Below are positions 11,102 through 21,873 of a stretch of DNA of 64,000 nt, in pieces (position 1 is the first letter of the stretch; each line of letters opens with the position of its first letter). A model generated the notes under the pieces. It was not told where the DNA came from, did not search any database, and saw nothing but the letters and a program-made list of their open reading frames with translations. The stretch lies in NCBI GenBank assembly GCA_027924585.1, contig BSBM01000050.1, positions 8,393,501-8,457,500 of the forward strand. Direction: 5' to 3'. Position numbers and translations under genes: made by a program. This DNA is from Larix kaempferi (lineage: Eukaryota; Streptophyta; Pinopsida; Pinales; Pinaceae).

Positions 11102-11774
11102 CTACACGTAGAACCTCTTTAGGTACAGCCTGTTGCGGGGTCGTGCCAAAGGTGTGCCATCACAGTCGATGAGCTCGTAAGCTCCTTTCTCCAATACTCG
11201 TTTCATGATATAGGGACCATACCACATAGACTCCATTTTGCCTTTCCCTAACTTATCATGCATCTGGTAGTAGGTAAGGACTAAGTCCCCTTCATTGAAG
11301 ATCCGAGGTTGGACGGATTTATCATATTGGGCTTTGACGCGCTTTTTATGGGCTTCATTATCCAATGCAGCGTCGCAGCGGGTCTCATCTAACTTGGCTA
11401 TATACAGAAACCATTCCTCCTCAGAGGTTGTATTGGGAAGTAGTTTGATGGCTAGCTTCAGTGATGGAATTTCACATTCAATAAGTAAGATAGCCTCTAG
11501 ATTATACACCAGTTGGAATGGTGTAAACCCGGTTGCATTTTTTACTGAGGTTCAATAGGCCCACAAAGCAGAAAATAGAGCCTAAGTGACAATTTGACTT
11601 CTAAGTACCTACAGTGCGTTGGATCATGCGCTTCAAGACCTTATTTATGGCCTCTACTTGACCGTTTGCCTATGGGTAGTATGGGGTTTATTTTTCATGA
11701 CGAAAACCCAATTTGGCGCTTAGTTCATTAATCATATGGTTCCTGAAATGGGACCCATGATCGGTCACGATAGC
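11102..11774 (-). pseudogene. Gypsy integrase, C-terminal part
   Basis: The open part 11102-11509 encodes VKAQYDKSVQPRIFNEGDLV and GPYIMKRVLEKGAYELID, the SH3-like chromatin/DNA-binding end of gypsy integrases. The frame between 11510 and 11774 has stops but still reads as integrase core end (ANGQVEAINKVLKRM pattern with the third catalytic Glu). It continues the 11775-13127 frame after a disruption. Confidence 0.8.
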
Positions 11775-13127
11775 CTACGGAACTCTGAACCTAGCGATAA
11801 TATGGTTGAATATGAAAAGTGCGGTTGTTTTTCCATCCTCTGCGTAAGTAGGCATTGCTTTAGCCCATTTAGTAAAATAATCCATGACTACTATGACATA
11901 GCCATGCCCCCTGGCTGAAGTAGGCTTACAATGCATAAAATCAATGCCCCATTTTGCAAAGGGGCCGACAGAAATAATAGGGTGGAGTGGAGCAGGATGC
12001 GACCGCTTCTTACTATGGAAGAATTGACATGGAGGACATTTCTTGACCGTCTTGATACAGTCTTTGAATATTTTGGGCCAGAAGTATCCTTCATGTAATA
12101 TTGTCTGGGCTGTAGCCATCCCTGAAAGGTGACCACCACATGCTCCAGAGTGGCAGTCATTAAGAACGTGTTCAGCCTCATATAGTGTTAGACAACGTCG
12201 AAGTATGGAGTCAACACCACGACGATAAAGAGTATCGCTAACTTCGAGGTAGTATTTGGCATGATGTCGGATACGAAAAAGTTCATCTCGGTTGAGGTTT
12301 GGCCGAAAACGTTGGGTTTGGAGATACAAAATGATATCTCCATACCAAGGATTAGACGTGCCAATGAGAAACAATGATTCATCTGGAAGAGAATCGATGG
12401 GCTCAGCTTGGTCAGTGGCAGGAGGCAATGCACACATGAGCTCGACGAAAACTAAGGATTTTTTAGCTTTTGCCTTGGAAAATTTCAAATCAAATTCTTG
12501 AAGAATCACAATCCATCGAGAGTATTTTCCCCCTAGCACTTGACATGTTAGGATATAATACATGGGATTGAAGTTTGCAATTACAATACTTTTCCTAAGC
12601 AGTATGTAATGACGGAATCTCTGGACAACAAATACTGTAGCCAGAGCCAGCTTCTCCACATGTGAATAGCAGGTTTCAAAGTCTAAAAGACTCCTACTGA
12701 GGTAATAAATCACATGTTCGTTACCATTATCGTCTTGTTGCACCAGCAGTATGCCAATGGTGGTGAGGGAAGTGACGAGATATAAAATAAAGTCCCGTGT
12801 GTAGTTGGGGTGTTGAATGACGAGAGCGTTGGTCAAGGCCTTCTTTAAATTGTCAAATGACCATTGGGCTTCATCGTCCCAAAAGAATGGGACATATTGC
12901 TTTAGAAGCCTCATGTAGCCCTTCATTATCTCGGCAAAATTGCAAACAAAGCAGCGTAAAAAGTTTGCATGCCCTTGCAAACTCTGGAGTTTTGTAATGT
13001 TAGAAGGCGAAGGCAGGGCTAAAATAGCTTCTACCTTCGCGGGGTCGAGGCATATGCCATCTTTAGAAATAATGAATCCCAACAATCTATCGGCTTCTAC
13101 ATAGAACACGCATTTGTGTGGATTCAA
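11775..13127 (-). pseudogene. Gypsy RT end, RNase H and integrase core
   Basis: A 450-codon open stretch of the pol polyprotein. In order: the RT thumb (NPHKCVFYVEADRLLGFIIS), the RNase H-like region (LQGHANFLRCF, VIYYLSRSLLDFE, YSHVEKLALA), the HHCC zinc finger of integrase (H...H, then CPPCQFF) and the integrase core start (FAKWGIDFMHC, VVMDYFTKWAKAMP) with catalytic Asp residues. It ends in mid core at a stop. The RNase H acidic residues look partly lost, for example LYLVTS where a D is usual. The product is part of a polyprotein and is broken on both sides. Confidence 0.85.
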
Positions 13128-13148
13128 ACGTGTGTTGTAGTGGCGGCA

Positions 13149-14000
13149 TCATGAGAAAATGGCACTCAGATGATTTGGGTGATTTTCTCTCGTATCGGAA
13201 TGAGCAGGTAAGTCGTCCAGATACGGCTCTACAACATGTTTGATATCATGAAACGCATATGACATTTCTCGTTGAAAGGCGGCCCCGATGTTCTTGAGAC
13301 CAAAGGGTAACTTGTGATATGCAAAGGTCCCCCATGGGAAAATAAAAGCGGTCTTGTGTTGGTCGGAAGGGAGTATCTCTATCTGATTATAGTCGGAGAA
13401 GCCATCCATAAATGAGAAGATGACACTCCCAGCACAGTTATCGATAATCTGGTTGATAAAATGCATTGGATAATTGTCTTTTGGACAAGCCTTGTTCAAA
13501 TCTCTAGAATCGACACAGACCCTGATCGTACCCTATTTCTTTGCGATAGGGACGATATTGGACACCTAATCTGTCAATGGGATAGGATAGATGAACCCAG
13601 CATGAAGAAGTTTTTCAACTTTCGCTTTTATGGCAGTTGTTTTGCGGGGATGCATGGGACGGAGTTTCTTCCGGACTGGTTAGGCACCAGGATAGACTTG
13701 AATTTCATTTACCACAATGGACGGGTCTATTCCTGGCATTTCTTCATATTTCCAAGCGAAAACGTCGTGGAACTCTTTAAATAAGGCAGTATAAAATTCT
13801 ATCTCCATAGGAGTACATTTTTTTCCAATATGGATGTGCTCCATGACACCAAGTTTCACAGATATGTCAATGGGGATGGTCTCCATGATGTTCGCTAAGT
13901 TCCCTTTAGAGAATATGTCAAATGTGTGTACGTGAGTCTTAGTGTTAACATTATACAGTGAAACAGTGGATTCAGAATCGGGATCTATCGCTCGAATCAT
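13149..14000 (-). pseudogene. Gypsy reverse transcriptase
   Basis: RT in two open stretches (13680-14000 and 13149-13499) joined by a frame with two in-frame stops. The N-terminal part carries FKEFHDVFAWKYEEMPGIDP. The core has DLNKACPKDNYP, IFSFMDGFSDYNQI with a catalytic Asp, LPFGLKNIGAAFQR, and VVEPYLDDLPAHS containing the YLDD box. All main RT blocks are present, so this is a recent-looking but dead copy. Confidence 0.85.
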
Positions 14001-14030
14001 GGGAAAAGATGATTGATGGTGGTGATATTC

Positions 14031-14555
14031 CTAAGGGGGTTCGTCCAAACTCATGACCTCCATAATAGATTCGTCTGTAGGAAAAATATGTGTGAGGGAG
14101 TTACTGTAAGGTAAAGATGAAGGGATTCGAGACGATGAAATTGCCACCTGATGGTGGTCAATTGTGTCGATCCAGTCGGGAGCCGACTGAATCGCCTGAT
14201 AGGTTGCCAAATTTTGGTTCAAATGCATATCAGTGCCAAGGGTTTCGAACTCGGAAAGACTCGGTACCACCCATGACTCAGTAGATTCATAGGGTGAAGA
14301 AGTGCTTGTCGAAAACATGTTAATCGAAAAGATGGGGGGTGGAAATTCTGGAAATACCCCTATGATGGAGGAATATTTCAAAAGACCAAATCCAATGTCT
14401 TCAAAGTGAGGTTGGGAGTTTTCCAGCAATGGGACATTGTTGGTGGAATTCTGATGTATCTCCGGAGTGCAAAAATCTAGTTGGTCTATGGTAACGATCT
14501 TCCAGTTATGGGGGAATTGCACCAAGCGAAAAACAGAGGATGTTATGGCGGTCAT
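14031..14555 (-). CDS. Gypsy pol linker between protease and RT
   Basis: An open frame of 174 codons. Its start (TSSVFRLVQFPHNWKIVTIDQLDF) follows the protease end in Tat-type pol proteins, and the rest is Ser/Pro-rich spacer without a recognised fold. It is part of the polyprotein and not an independent gene. Confidence 0.55.
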   Translation of the reverse strand: MTAITSSVFRLVQFPHNWKIVTIDQLDFCTPEIHQNSTNNVPLLENSQPHFEDIGFGLLKYSSIIGVFPEFPPPIFSINMFSTSTSSPYESTESWVVPSLSEFETLGTDMHLNQNLATYQAIQSAPDWIDTIDHHQVAISSSRIPSSLPYSNSLTHIFPTDESIMEVMSLDEPP

Positions 14556-14588
14556 GGCATAAGACCAATTGCAACAGAGTAAGAGATT

Positions 14589-14905
14589 TTAGTCTAATAG
14601 AGCATCCACGATTTCCACGTGAATAGACACTGTTTTCCCCCCTAGCTCTATGGCAAGCGATGGGATGAGTCCATATGGTTTAAAACAACGTCCATCAAAT
14701 GATTTTAAAGTAGTAAGAGATTGGGTCACTTTTGGAGAACCAATGGCTCTCCAACAGGCCAAAGACATAATAGAGGTGGAAGCACCTTCATCCAAAATGG
14801 TACATTGGATGTTGTGTCCACTGATCTGAGTATGGATATGTAAGGCTAACTGGTGGGAAAGCCTCGGTTTGAAGTATTCCAGGTTAAACAAAATCGTGTT
14901 CGAAG
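14589..14905 (-). pseudogene. Gypsy aspartic protease, split by copia B
   Basis: Encodes a retropepsin with the active-site segment CTILDEGASTSIMS (D-x-G replaced by DEGAS, as in Tat elements), followed by CWRAIGSP and a flap-like GLIPSLAIELGGKTVSIHVEIVDALLD. Copia B inserted just upstream, at 14905/21874. The upstream half of the frame resumes at 21874-21960. A near-perfect 5-bp duplication (CGAAG/GGAAG) flanks the insertion. Confidence 0.75.
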
Positions 14906-15594
14906 TGTTAAAATTTTTAGAATTTACTTCAATCTGATATAGGATCTTAACTAAGAGAATAACATGTACAGCAAATCTACAGCATATCAATCATGGACAC
15001 AATAATGCAAGCACACAAGAGACACAGAGTTTACTTGGGGAAAACCATAAAGGTGAAAAACCCCAATAACTTCCTCAGAGATAGATAGAGAAATGATACA
15101 ACCAGAATACAAGAGATAGTCTTCTCCTAGCAGCAGAGCGTCCTCCTCACAAGTGCACCACTTCCTGAATGAGAGAAGTGTGTGAATGAATGATCAAATA
15201 GAGATCTCTCGATCTCTATTTATACTTGTTCTATCCTTCTCAATAAACTAATGGGGCCTACATGTCTAGCTTAACCCATGGTTAACTTAATCCGAGCCGA
15301 ACCCACACTTGGTGGTCTAATAACCCTTTGACCCACATGGTCGACCCCCAATAGGGTGGTATAATAACCCTTCGACCCACATGACTTATACAGGGCCGAC
15401 CCCAACAAGGTGGTCTAATAACCCATCAAGTATAAGTTACGACACTTACAATATAAATGACAACACTTCCATATAGAGGAATAATAACATCTCTATAGGA
15501 ATACAAACACTTCCGTATAGAGGAATAATAACATCTCTATAGGAATACAATATACATATGTGAAATATATTCTGAAGTTACATATACATCAACA
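14906..15594 (-). repeat. Copia B 3' LTR
   Basis: 689 bp, TGTTAAAA...CATCAACA on the plus strand. It is colinear with 21229-21873 and about 44 bp longer, mainly because a GAGGAATAATAACATCTC segment is duplicated near 15475-15545. A TATAAATAG box is on the minus strand at 15216-15224. Confidence 0.9.
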
Positions 15595-15607
15595 CTCCCT
15601 CTTAACT
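15595..15607 (-). other. Copia B polypurine tract
   Basis: Minus strand reads AGTTAAGAGGGAG just before the 3' LTR. Copia A has TTAAGAGGGAG at the same place (47925-47935). Confidence 0.8.
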
Positions 15608-15899
15608 AGGAAGGTATTTCTCGACATAGGTATACTAGCACAAGTCTTCTTCTCTGGATCATCATCGGCGAATCATCATCCTCAAATCATCGTCATCGTC
15701 ACTGCTGCTGCTATCTCAATCAATCTCTGAATCTACTCGTCATAGGAAGTTCTACAGAGCCAGTCCTTTTTCATATTGGATGTAGGCCCACCACCTGCAG
15801 GTCTTCGTCATCACTGGCCATACTGTGGAATTCTCAGGACTTATTACATGCGTCACAAAACCTTTAAAGAGTCTCTTGCCTAGCAAGAACCCTAAAGAT

Positions 15900-16370
15900 C
15901 ATCTGAGGCCTTTTTCATCCTGTCCAAATCTCCAGGACTTATTACATGTGACCCCACCACAAAACCTAGCAAGAGCATCTCAGGATGTTACGGGTACACA
16001 ACTCCAACCTGAAATCTCCCCAGGGCACAAATTACATGTGGTCACCACAAAACCTAGCAAGAGCATCTTATGATTTTACGGGTACACAACTCTGACCTGA
16101 AATCTCCCTAGGGCACAAATTACATGTGGTCATGGCAAAACCTCGAAAGAACATCTCAGGATGTTACGGGTATACAACTCCGACCTGAAATCTCCCAGGG
16201 CACAAATTACATGCCATAGGACAAAACCTCCCAAGAGCATCTCAGGATGTTACGGGTACACAACTCTGACCTGAAATCTCCCAGGGCACAAATTACATGT
16301 CCTCCCAGAGCAATGTCTCGAAAGAGCATCCCAGGCTATTACGGGTACACAACTCCGACCTATAGGATCT
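15900..16370. repeat. Tandem ~88-bp repeats in copia B 3' region
   Basis: About five imperfect units, each with ACGGGTACACAACTCCGACC, then TGAAATCTCCCAGGGCACAA, then ACAAAACCTAGCAAGAGCAT. They lie between RNase H and the PPT of copia B and do not form a protein motif I know. Confidence 0.85.
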
Positions 16371-16379
16371 CCCAGACAT

Positions 16380-17190
16380 GCTCATCTGCACAACCTGATC
16401 CACGGCCACAAAGTATCATCCTGATACTCACCATACATCATCCTGATGTACACATGATCATCTTGATCATCATCACTGCAACATCCTGTTGCATGTCATC
16501 TGGAGAAGCTCGTCATCCACGATCATCCTGATCATACAATGCATCCACCTGATGCATACCAAGTATCTACCTGATACATATCATCATACATGATCTACCT
16601 GGTCATACAATGTATCCACCTAATACATACAAAGATACATGATCCACACAATGTATCCACCTGATACATATCAACATACATGATCTCAGTATCCACCTTA
16701 TACATATACAGATACATGGTCCAAGCATTCAACATGATGCATATACAAAATACATACAAATGATCCAACTGATCATATCCAACATCCAACATGATGCATA
16801 TATACATAAATGATCCAACTAATCATAACAAGCATCCAATATAATGCAATGATCCAACTGTTCATAGCATGCATCCAACATGATGCATATACATATACAG
16901 AGTAGTAACTGGAGCATCGTCCTGATGCTCATCATCCATGATCCTCCTGATCATCATAGCATCATCCTCTTCAGATCATCTCATCATCCACGAAGCACAA
17001 CCCAGATGCACATCATCCAGCACTTACACCACCGACATGGGAGAACACATCTACCACCATTCAAGGAAGGCTCCAGCCCTTACTTTTTCACCATGGGAGA
17101 ACACATCTACCACCATGTGAAAAATGGCTCAGCAATTACATCATGACCAAGGGAGAACACATCAACCATGTCAAAAAAGCTCATGTGCAT
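16380..17190. repeat. CATCC/TGATC-rich imperfect repeats in copia B 3' region
   Basis: Degenerate repeats of ATCATCCTGATG and ATGATCCACCTGATCATA type to about 16990. Three ~60-bp repeats with GGGAGAACACATCTACCACC follow (about 17035-17165). Open frames here are by-products of repeats. Confidence 0.75.
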
Positions 17191-17208
17191 CTGCATCTTC
17201 CGAACTCA

Positions 17209-17391
17209 TCACTTCCCTTTGGAAGGAACCTCGATCTGAAGTGCACCAAGCCTCTCTCTGAAGTACTCAAACTGCACTCTGGCCAACGGCTTAGTCAATA
17301 CATCTGCAACCTGCTCATACGTCGCAACATACTCTGCTTCAGCTGTAATCAGTGCTACGCAGGATTGCTTCTTGCTAAACCAAGAGATCAC
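17209..17391 (-). pseudogene. Copia B RNase H with internal deletion
   Basis: Reads MISWFSKKQSCVALITAEAEYVA, the copia RNase H active-site region. It then jumps to QVADVLTKPLARVQFEYFRERLG, the extreme C-terminus. The roughly 80 residues normally between them, including the DNQSA segment, are missing. The deletion is in frame, so the short ORF stays open. Confidence 0.85.
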
Positions 17392-17484
17392 ACCTAATCC
17401 CTATCTGCAGCACTACCTGCCCAATCTGAATCAACATAACCCTGCATGTTAAACTTTTGATTCGCATCATACTTGAGCCCATAA

Positions 17485-18138
17485 TCAGCTGTACCCTTCA
17501 GGCACCTCAGAATATGCTTTTACAACAACCAAGTGAACACTCCTCGGATCCGTCAGGAACTGGCTCAATGTGTTCATCGCAAAGCAAATATCTGGTCTCG
17601 TGTTCGTCAGGTACATCAAGGACCCAATCATCTGACGATACATAGTGATATCAACCGAATCAGATGAAGCATCACACAGAAGCTTCAGGTTCGATGCCAT
17701 AGGTGTGGCCATAGCCTTGCAGTCCATCATCCCAAACCTCTTCAGGATCTCTACTGCATACTTACCTTGTCCAAGGAAGATTCCATCTACACTCTGCCAC
17801 ACCTCCATGCCAAAAAAAAATAGTGCATCATCCCCAAGTTCTTCAACTCGAACTCGGCAGCAAGCTTCCGCTGCATGTCGGAAATCAATCTATCCTCACC
17901 TGTTACAAACAGGTCATCCACATAGTAGTATCACTGGATTTCCTTCCTCAACCTTGTAGTAAAGGTTGGAATCTGCTTTATTCTTAGTAAAGCCCAAACT
18001 GGATAGAAAGTTATCTATCCTACCATACCATGTTCTGCACATATATGACTCCCTGTCATGTGTCTCAGAACCAAGTGGCTTCTCCACATACACTTCTTCT
18101 TCAACTAAACCATTCAAGAAGGATGTCTTGAAATCCAT
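17485..18138 (-). pseudogene. Copia B reverse transcriptase, deleted and frameshifted
   Basis: The 17914-18138 stretch has MDFKTSFLNGLVEEEVYVEKP and YGRIDNFLSSLGFTKNKADS. About 13 residues (the LKKALYGLKQAPR region) are missing between SYMCR and TWYGRID. The catalytic YVDD codons are present near 17910-17925 but lie in another frame from VILLCG, so a small indel has broken the active site. The 17485-17808 stretch holds LGQGKYAVEILKRFGMMDCK and YRQMIGSLMYLTNTRPDI, the RT-RNase H connection. Confidence 0.85.
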
Positions 18139-19060
18139 CTAGTGTATCTTCCACTTCATCACTGCAGCCAAAGCAAGTACGGATCTAATGGAAGTGTATC
18201 TGACTACAGGAGCAAAAGTCTCTATGCTACCACTTGCAACATGCTTGATCTTGCAGATCCTCTTGGAAGTCACTACAGACTACCCTTTGGGACTGCATCC
18301 CAAACATCTTCATGATCTACTGGTACTCCTCGATCATGGCATTCTTCCCAGATCCTAGGAACTTCAATATCTTCAATATTTTCAATAGATAACTTTGTTG
18401 CTGAACAAATGTTGTAGTCCTTCTTTTGTAGGTGATGGTATACGATCTTTCCTACACAACAAGTTAAATTGCATGATTAGAAAACATCTCATAGTTTTCA
18501 GAACAAATTCTTCACATAAAGAAATATGTCATATAGTCATGCAATTATCTTAGCCAATGCTTCAATACAACATTTATCCATATTCCGTAACTTTCTAGAT
18601 GCCTTCCAATCTCTACCAAAACATTGTTAAGAGTGTGCACAACTCCTAACATGTCAGCAAAGAGGTTTCATTCTAGATAAGTAGCAATGGAATGTTGTAC
18701 AGTTCCATAGACCACTTACCCATGTATATTAGTAGTATATTGTTCATCAATGCAACTATTCTAATATGCATAATACACAACCTAATTCTAGGAACATAAT
18801 CATATACATCATTGAATAACATTATGTAAGAAATTACAATTCAAATACTTATCTTTGTTTGGTTGTTGGGTGGACTCCATCTGAATCTTTGCAACTCCAT
18901 TCTTATGTGGATTGTGAGAAGTGGTCAACTCCCTCTGAATATCTGCATCCTTGCAAAAACTACAGAAGTGTGCTCCTTCTTGATCTTTGCTTCCTTGCAT
19001 GAACAACTAGAGTGTCCTCCATCTTGATCTTTGCTTCCTGGATTACCTGTCCTTGAACTT
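18139..19060 (-). pseudogene. Copia B integrase remnant and block shared with copia A
   Basis: The minus-strand frame 18809-19006 contains CKDADIQRELTTSHNPHKNG, which resembles the end of the copia integrase core (ELT.PHNPQQNGVAERKNR). The 18420-18780 stretch matches copia A 5030-5330 in the opposite orientation. The remainder is out of frame. Confidence 0.55.
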
Positions 19061-21216
19061 ATATCCATCCTTAATCAATATGCATGCTTATTAGTATCAT
19101 CATTGTGTTATCGTTGAGGTCTCATACATAATCATACATTCATTAGTATATTCTTAATACTATCAAAACACAATAATCTTAAGCATGTATAGTCATGATC
19201 ATTTCAAACATAAATAATAAGCATTAGTATTCAAGGTTTATATAGGACTCTTACGATTAGTCATATCATAAATTAAAGTAAGAAACATAATATGCCTAAA
19301 CCCGTGATTACTCAAACCTATACCTTCATGATTCTTCTGGTTGGTCATATCATCAATTATGGTAAGAAACATAATATGCATACAACCATGACTATTCAAA
19401 CCTATGACTTCATGAATAATCATTATCAACAACACAACAATATAAGATCCTAACACAAGGTAGGATTCTAGCTTGATATAGGAAAAACATACCTGGATTA
19501 GCATGCTAGCTAGTTATGTCTAACATACCCGCATAATGTCTTCTGGTTCTCTTCAATGACTTGTGCTAGTAACCTGCATGTCTCATAAGTTATCCATTGT
19601 AGAACCAAGTTATGCATACCTTGTAAGTAGATCTTCTAAGAGATCCATGACAATGGATGAATCTTTGTCTTCATGCCATCATGATCATATGTTCTTGAAC
19701 TAGAACATGATTTGTCTTTCTTGGTGTACCTTTCATGTTAGCGGACAACATAAACCTAATACAACACCATAATGCATTAGTACAATCATAAGTGTAAACA
19801 CCCTAATGAATGCATTCATAATTTTGTTAAGGTGATACGACAAGTCTAAAATCAAGATTGTTCTAACCGTAATAACATGAAGACAAACATATCATAAACT
19901 TAATCATGAAAAAATCTCGAGACATACCTAGATGAGTTATACCTGTCGATATTGCTTGTAATCTTCTTATGTAAGTCCTTAGCTTCATCTCCCTCTAAAA
20001 CAGGAACTTCTTCACTTATGCAGGTGACCAATCCATCTTCTTCTAGGATTAACCCAATCCACTTGATTTGCAAGAACTGGATCTGGAGCTGGATTAGGGT
20101 TTGTCAGAGAAACCCCAAAAATTCAAACTTTGAATTTCAAACTTCCGAAAGGATAGAAATATGCACCTTGATGAGCTGATCAAGCTGGTATGTTCAGAAT
20201 TTGAAAACTGCAAAGTTTCACTCCTCAATTTTGCCTTTGAAACTTCCAGATTCACTGGACGTGACCCCGAACTAGGGTTTGATGAAGACCACTCTTCTAA
20301 CCAATCAAAAGGTTTGATCCAAAGCTCTAATATTCTATTTTTCTGAGGAGCTTCCAGCCGTGGTCACAGATTTCAAAAATTCCCATTTTTGCAGAAGCCC
20401 TAGTTTTCCACTTTTCCGATCAAAGTCCTGAACTAGGGTCTAATCAAGCCTGGTCTTTTGACCAACCAAAAATTATGATCTTGGTCTCTAAATTTCTATT
20501 TTTATGAGTAGCATTCAGCCGTAGTCTCTGATTACAAAAATTCCAACTTTCTCTGAAACCCTAGATTCCGAAAGCCATGAATGAAGGTGCTCAAAAATAA
20601 TTCTGTTTTGACAGAAATATGTACTTGATTGTTTCTGGTGTAACTCCACACTTTTCGATCCACATGGTCTGAAAATATTTTCTGTGGTATCCTAACCTGT
20701 CATCTTTCCATCTCGTCAGGTTTGACCTTAATTGGATTCTCTGAAAGAGAGTTATGCCAAGTGTCGCAACGTGACCTGTTGATGGGATAAAACAGGAGAG
20801 CGAACTTGTACGGCATTCCATGTGTCACTAGTTCAACTTCGGCCTCTAAACAATTTTCCTGAGATAGTACAGTATGTGTACTACCTATCACTTTTTACGA
20901 AATTTCATTTGGAGCTTCCTAGCCCAAGTTATGACCTTTTTTCCAAGGTCACCAATTTTTGACTTAGATCTGGAAGAGGTAGAAACCCTATATTGTACAG
21001 ATCATAAATCACAAAGTAAAATGAATTAGAGGTTTTCCTTTGGACACAAGGTACATGGGGATATGATCTTCGACCTGTAAAGTTTCAGATCCAAAAAATT
21101 TGCCAAAATGGATTTATAGCAAAATTTCTACGATGACTGGTTTTTGCTATATCAAGCCCTAGCATCGTAAGTGCAACAAGTGTCATACATGCCATATCAT
21201 GCCTTCTTTCAGGCTA
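19061..21216 (-). other. Copia B leader, no gag found
   Basis: No convincing CDS. An ~84-bp direct repeat (GTAAGAAACATAATATGC) lies at about 19260-19400. The 20030-20120 part resembles the copia A leader (TTAGGGTTTGTCAGAGAAAC). The expected gag gene appears to be deleted or diverged beyond recognition. Confidence 0.5.
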
Positions 21217-21228
21217 GCTCTGATACCA
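21217..21228 (-). other. Copia B primer-binding site
   Basis: On the minus strand TGGTATCAGAGC, a perfect initiator tRNA-Met type PBS, directly after the 5' LTR end. Confidence 0.9.
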
Positions 21229-21873
21229 TGTTCAAATTTTCAGAATTTCCTTCAATCTGATCTAGGATCTTAACTGAGAGAATAACATGTATAGCAAATC
21301 TACAGCATATCAATGATGGACACAATAATGCAAGCACACAAGAGACACAGAGTTTACTTGGGGAAAACCATAAAGGTGAAAAACCCCAATAACTTCCTCA
21401 GAGATAGATAGAGCAACGATACAACCATAATACAAGAGATAGTCTTCTCCTAGCAGCAGAGCCTCCTCCTCACAAGTGCACCACTTCCTGAATGAGAGAA
21501 GTGTGTGAATGAATGATCAAATAGAGATCTCCCTATCTCTATTTATACTTGTTCTATCCTGCCCAATAAACTAATGGGGCATACATGTCTAGCTTAACCC
21601 ATGGTTAACTTAATCCAGGCCGACCCCACACTTGGTGGTCTAATAACCCTTTGACCCACATGTCTAACCCCCAATAGGGTGGTCTAATAACCCTTCGAAC
21701 CACATGACTTATACAAGGCCGACCCCAACAAGGTGGTCTAATAACCCATCAAGTATAAGTTACGACACTTACAATATAAATGACAACACTTCCGTATAGA
21801 GGAATAATAACATCTCTATAGGAATATAATATACATATATGAAATACATTCCGAAGTTATATATACATCAACA
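21229..21873 (-). repeat. Copia B 5' LTR
   Basis: 645 bp bounded by TG and CA. Minus-strand TATAAATAG at 21539-21547. It matches 14906-15594 with scattered substitutions. Confidence 0.9.

Larger units (their letters stand above)
14906..21873 (-). mobile_element. Copia B: deleted Ty1/copia element inside gypsy
   Basis: Copia element in minus orientation, 6,968 bp, with LTRs 14906-15594 (3') and 21229-21873 (5'), PPT 15595-15607 and PBS 21217-21228. Flanking pentamers CGAAG (left) and GGAAG (right) are a duplication with one change. Inside, only parts of IN, RT and RNase H remain, and gag was not found. Much of the space is leader and repetitive 3' region. It shares a conserved non-coding block and RT similarity with copia A, so both belong to one family group. 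Confidence 0.9.
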
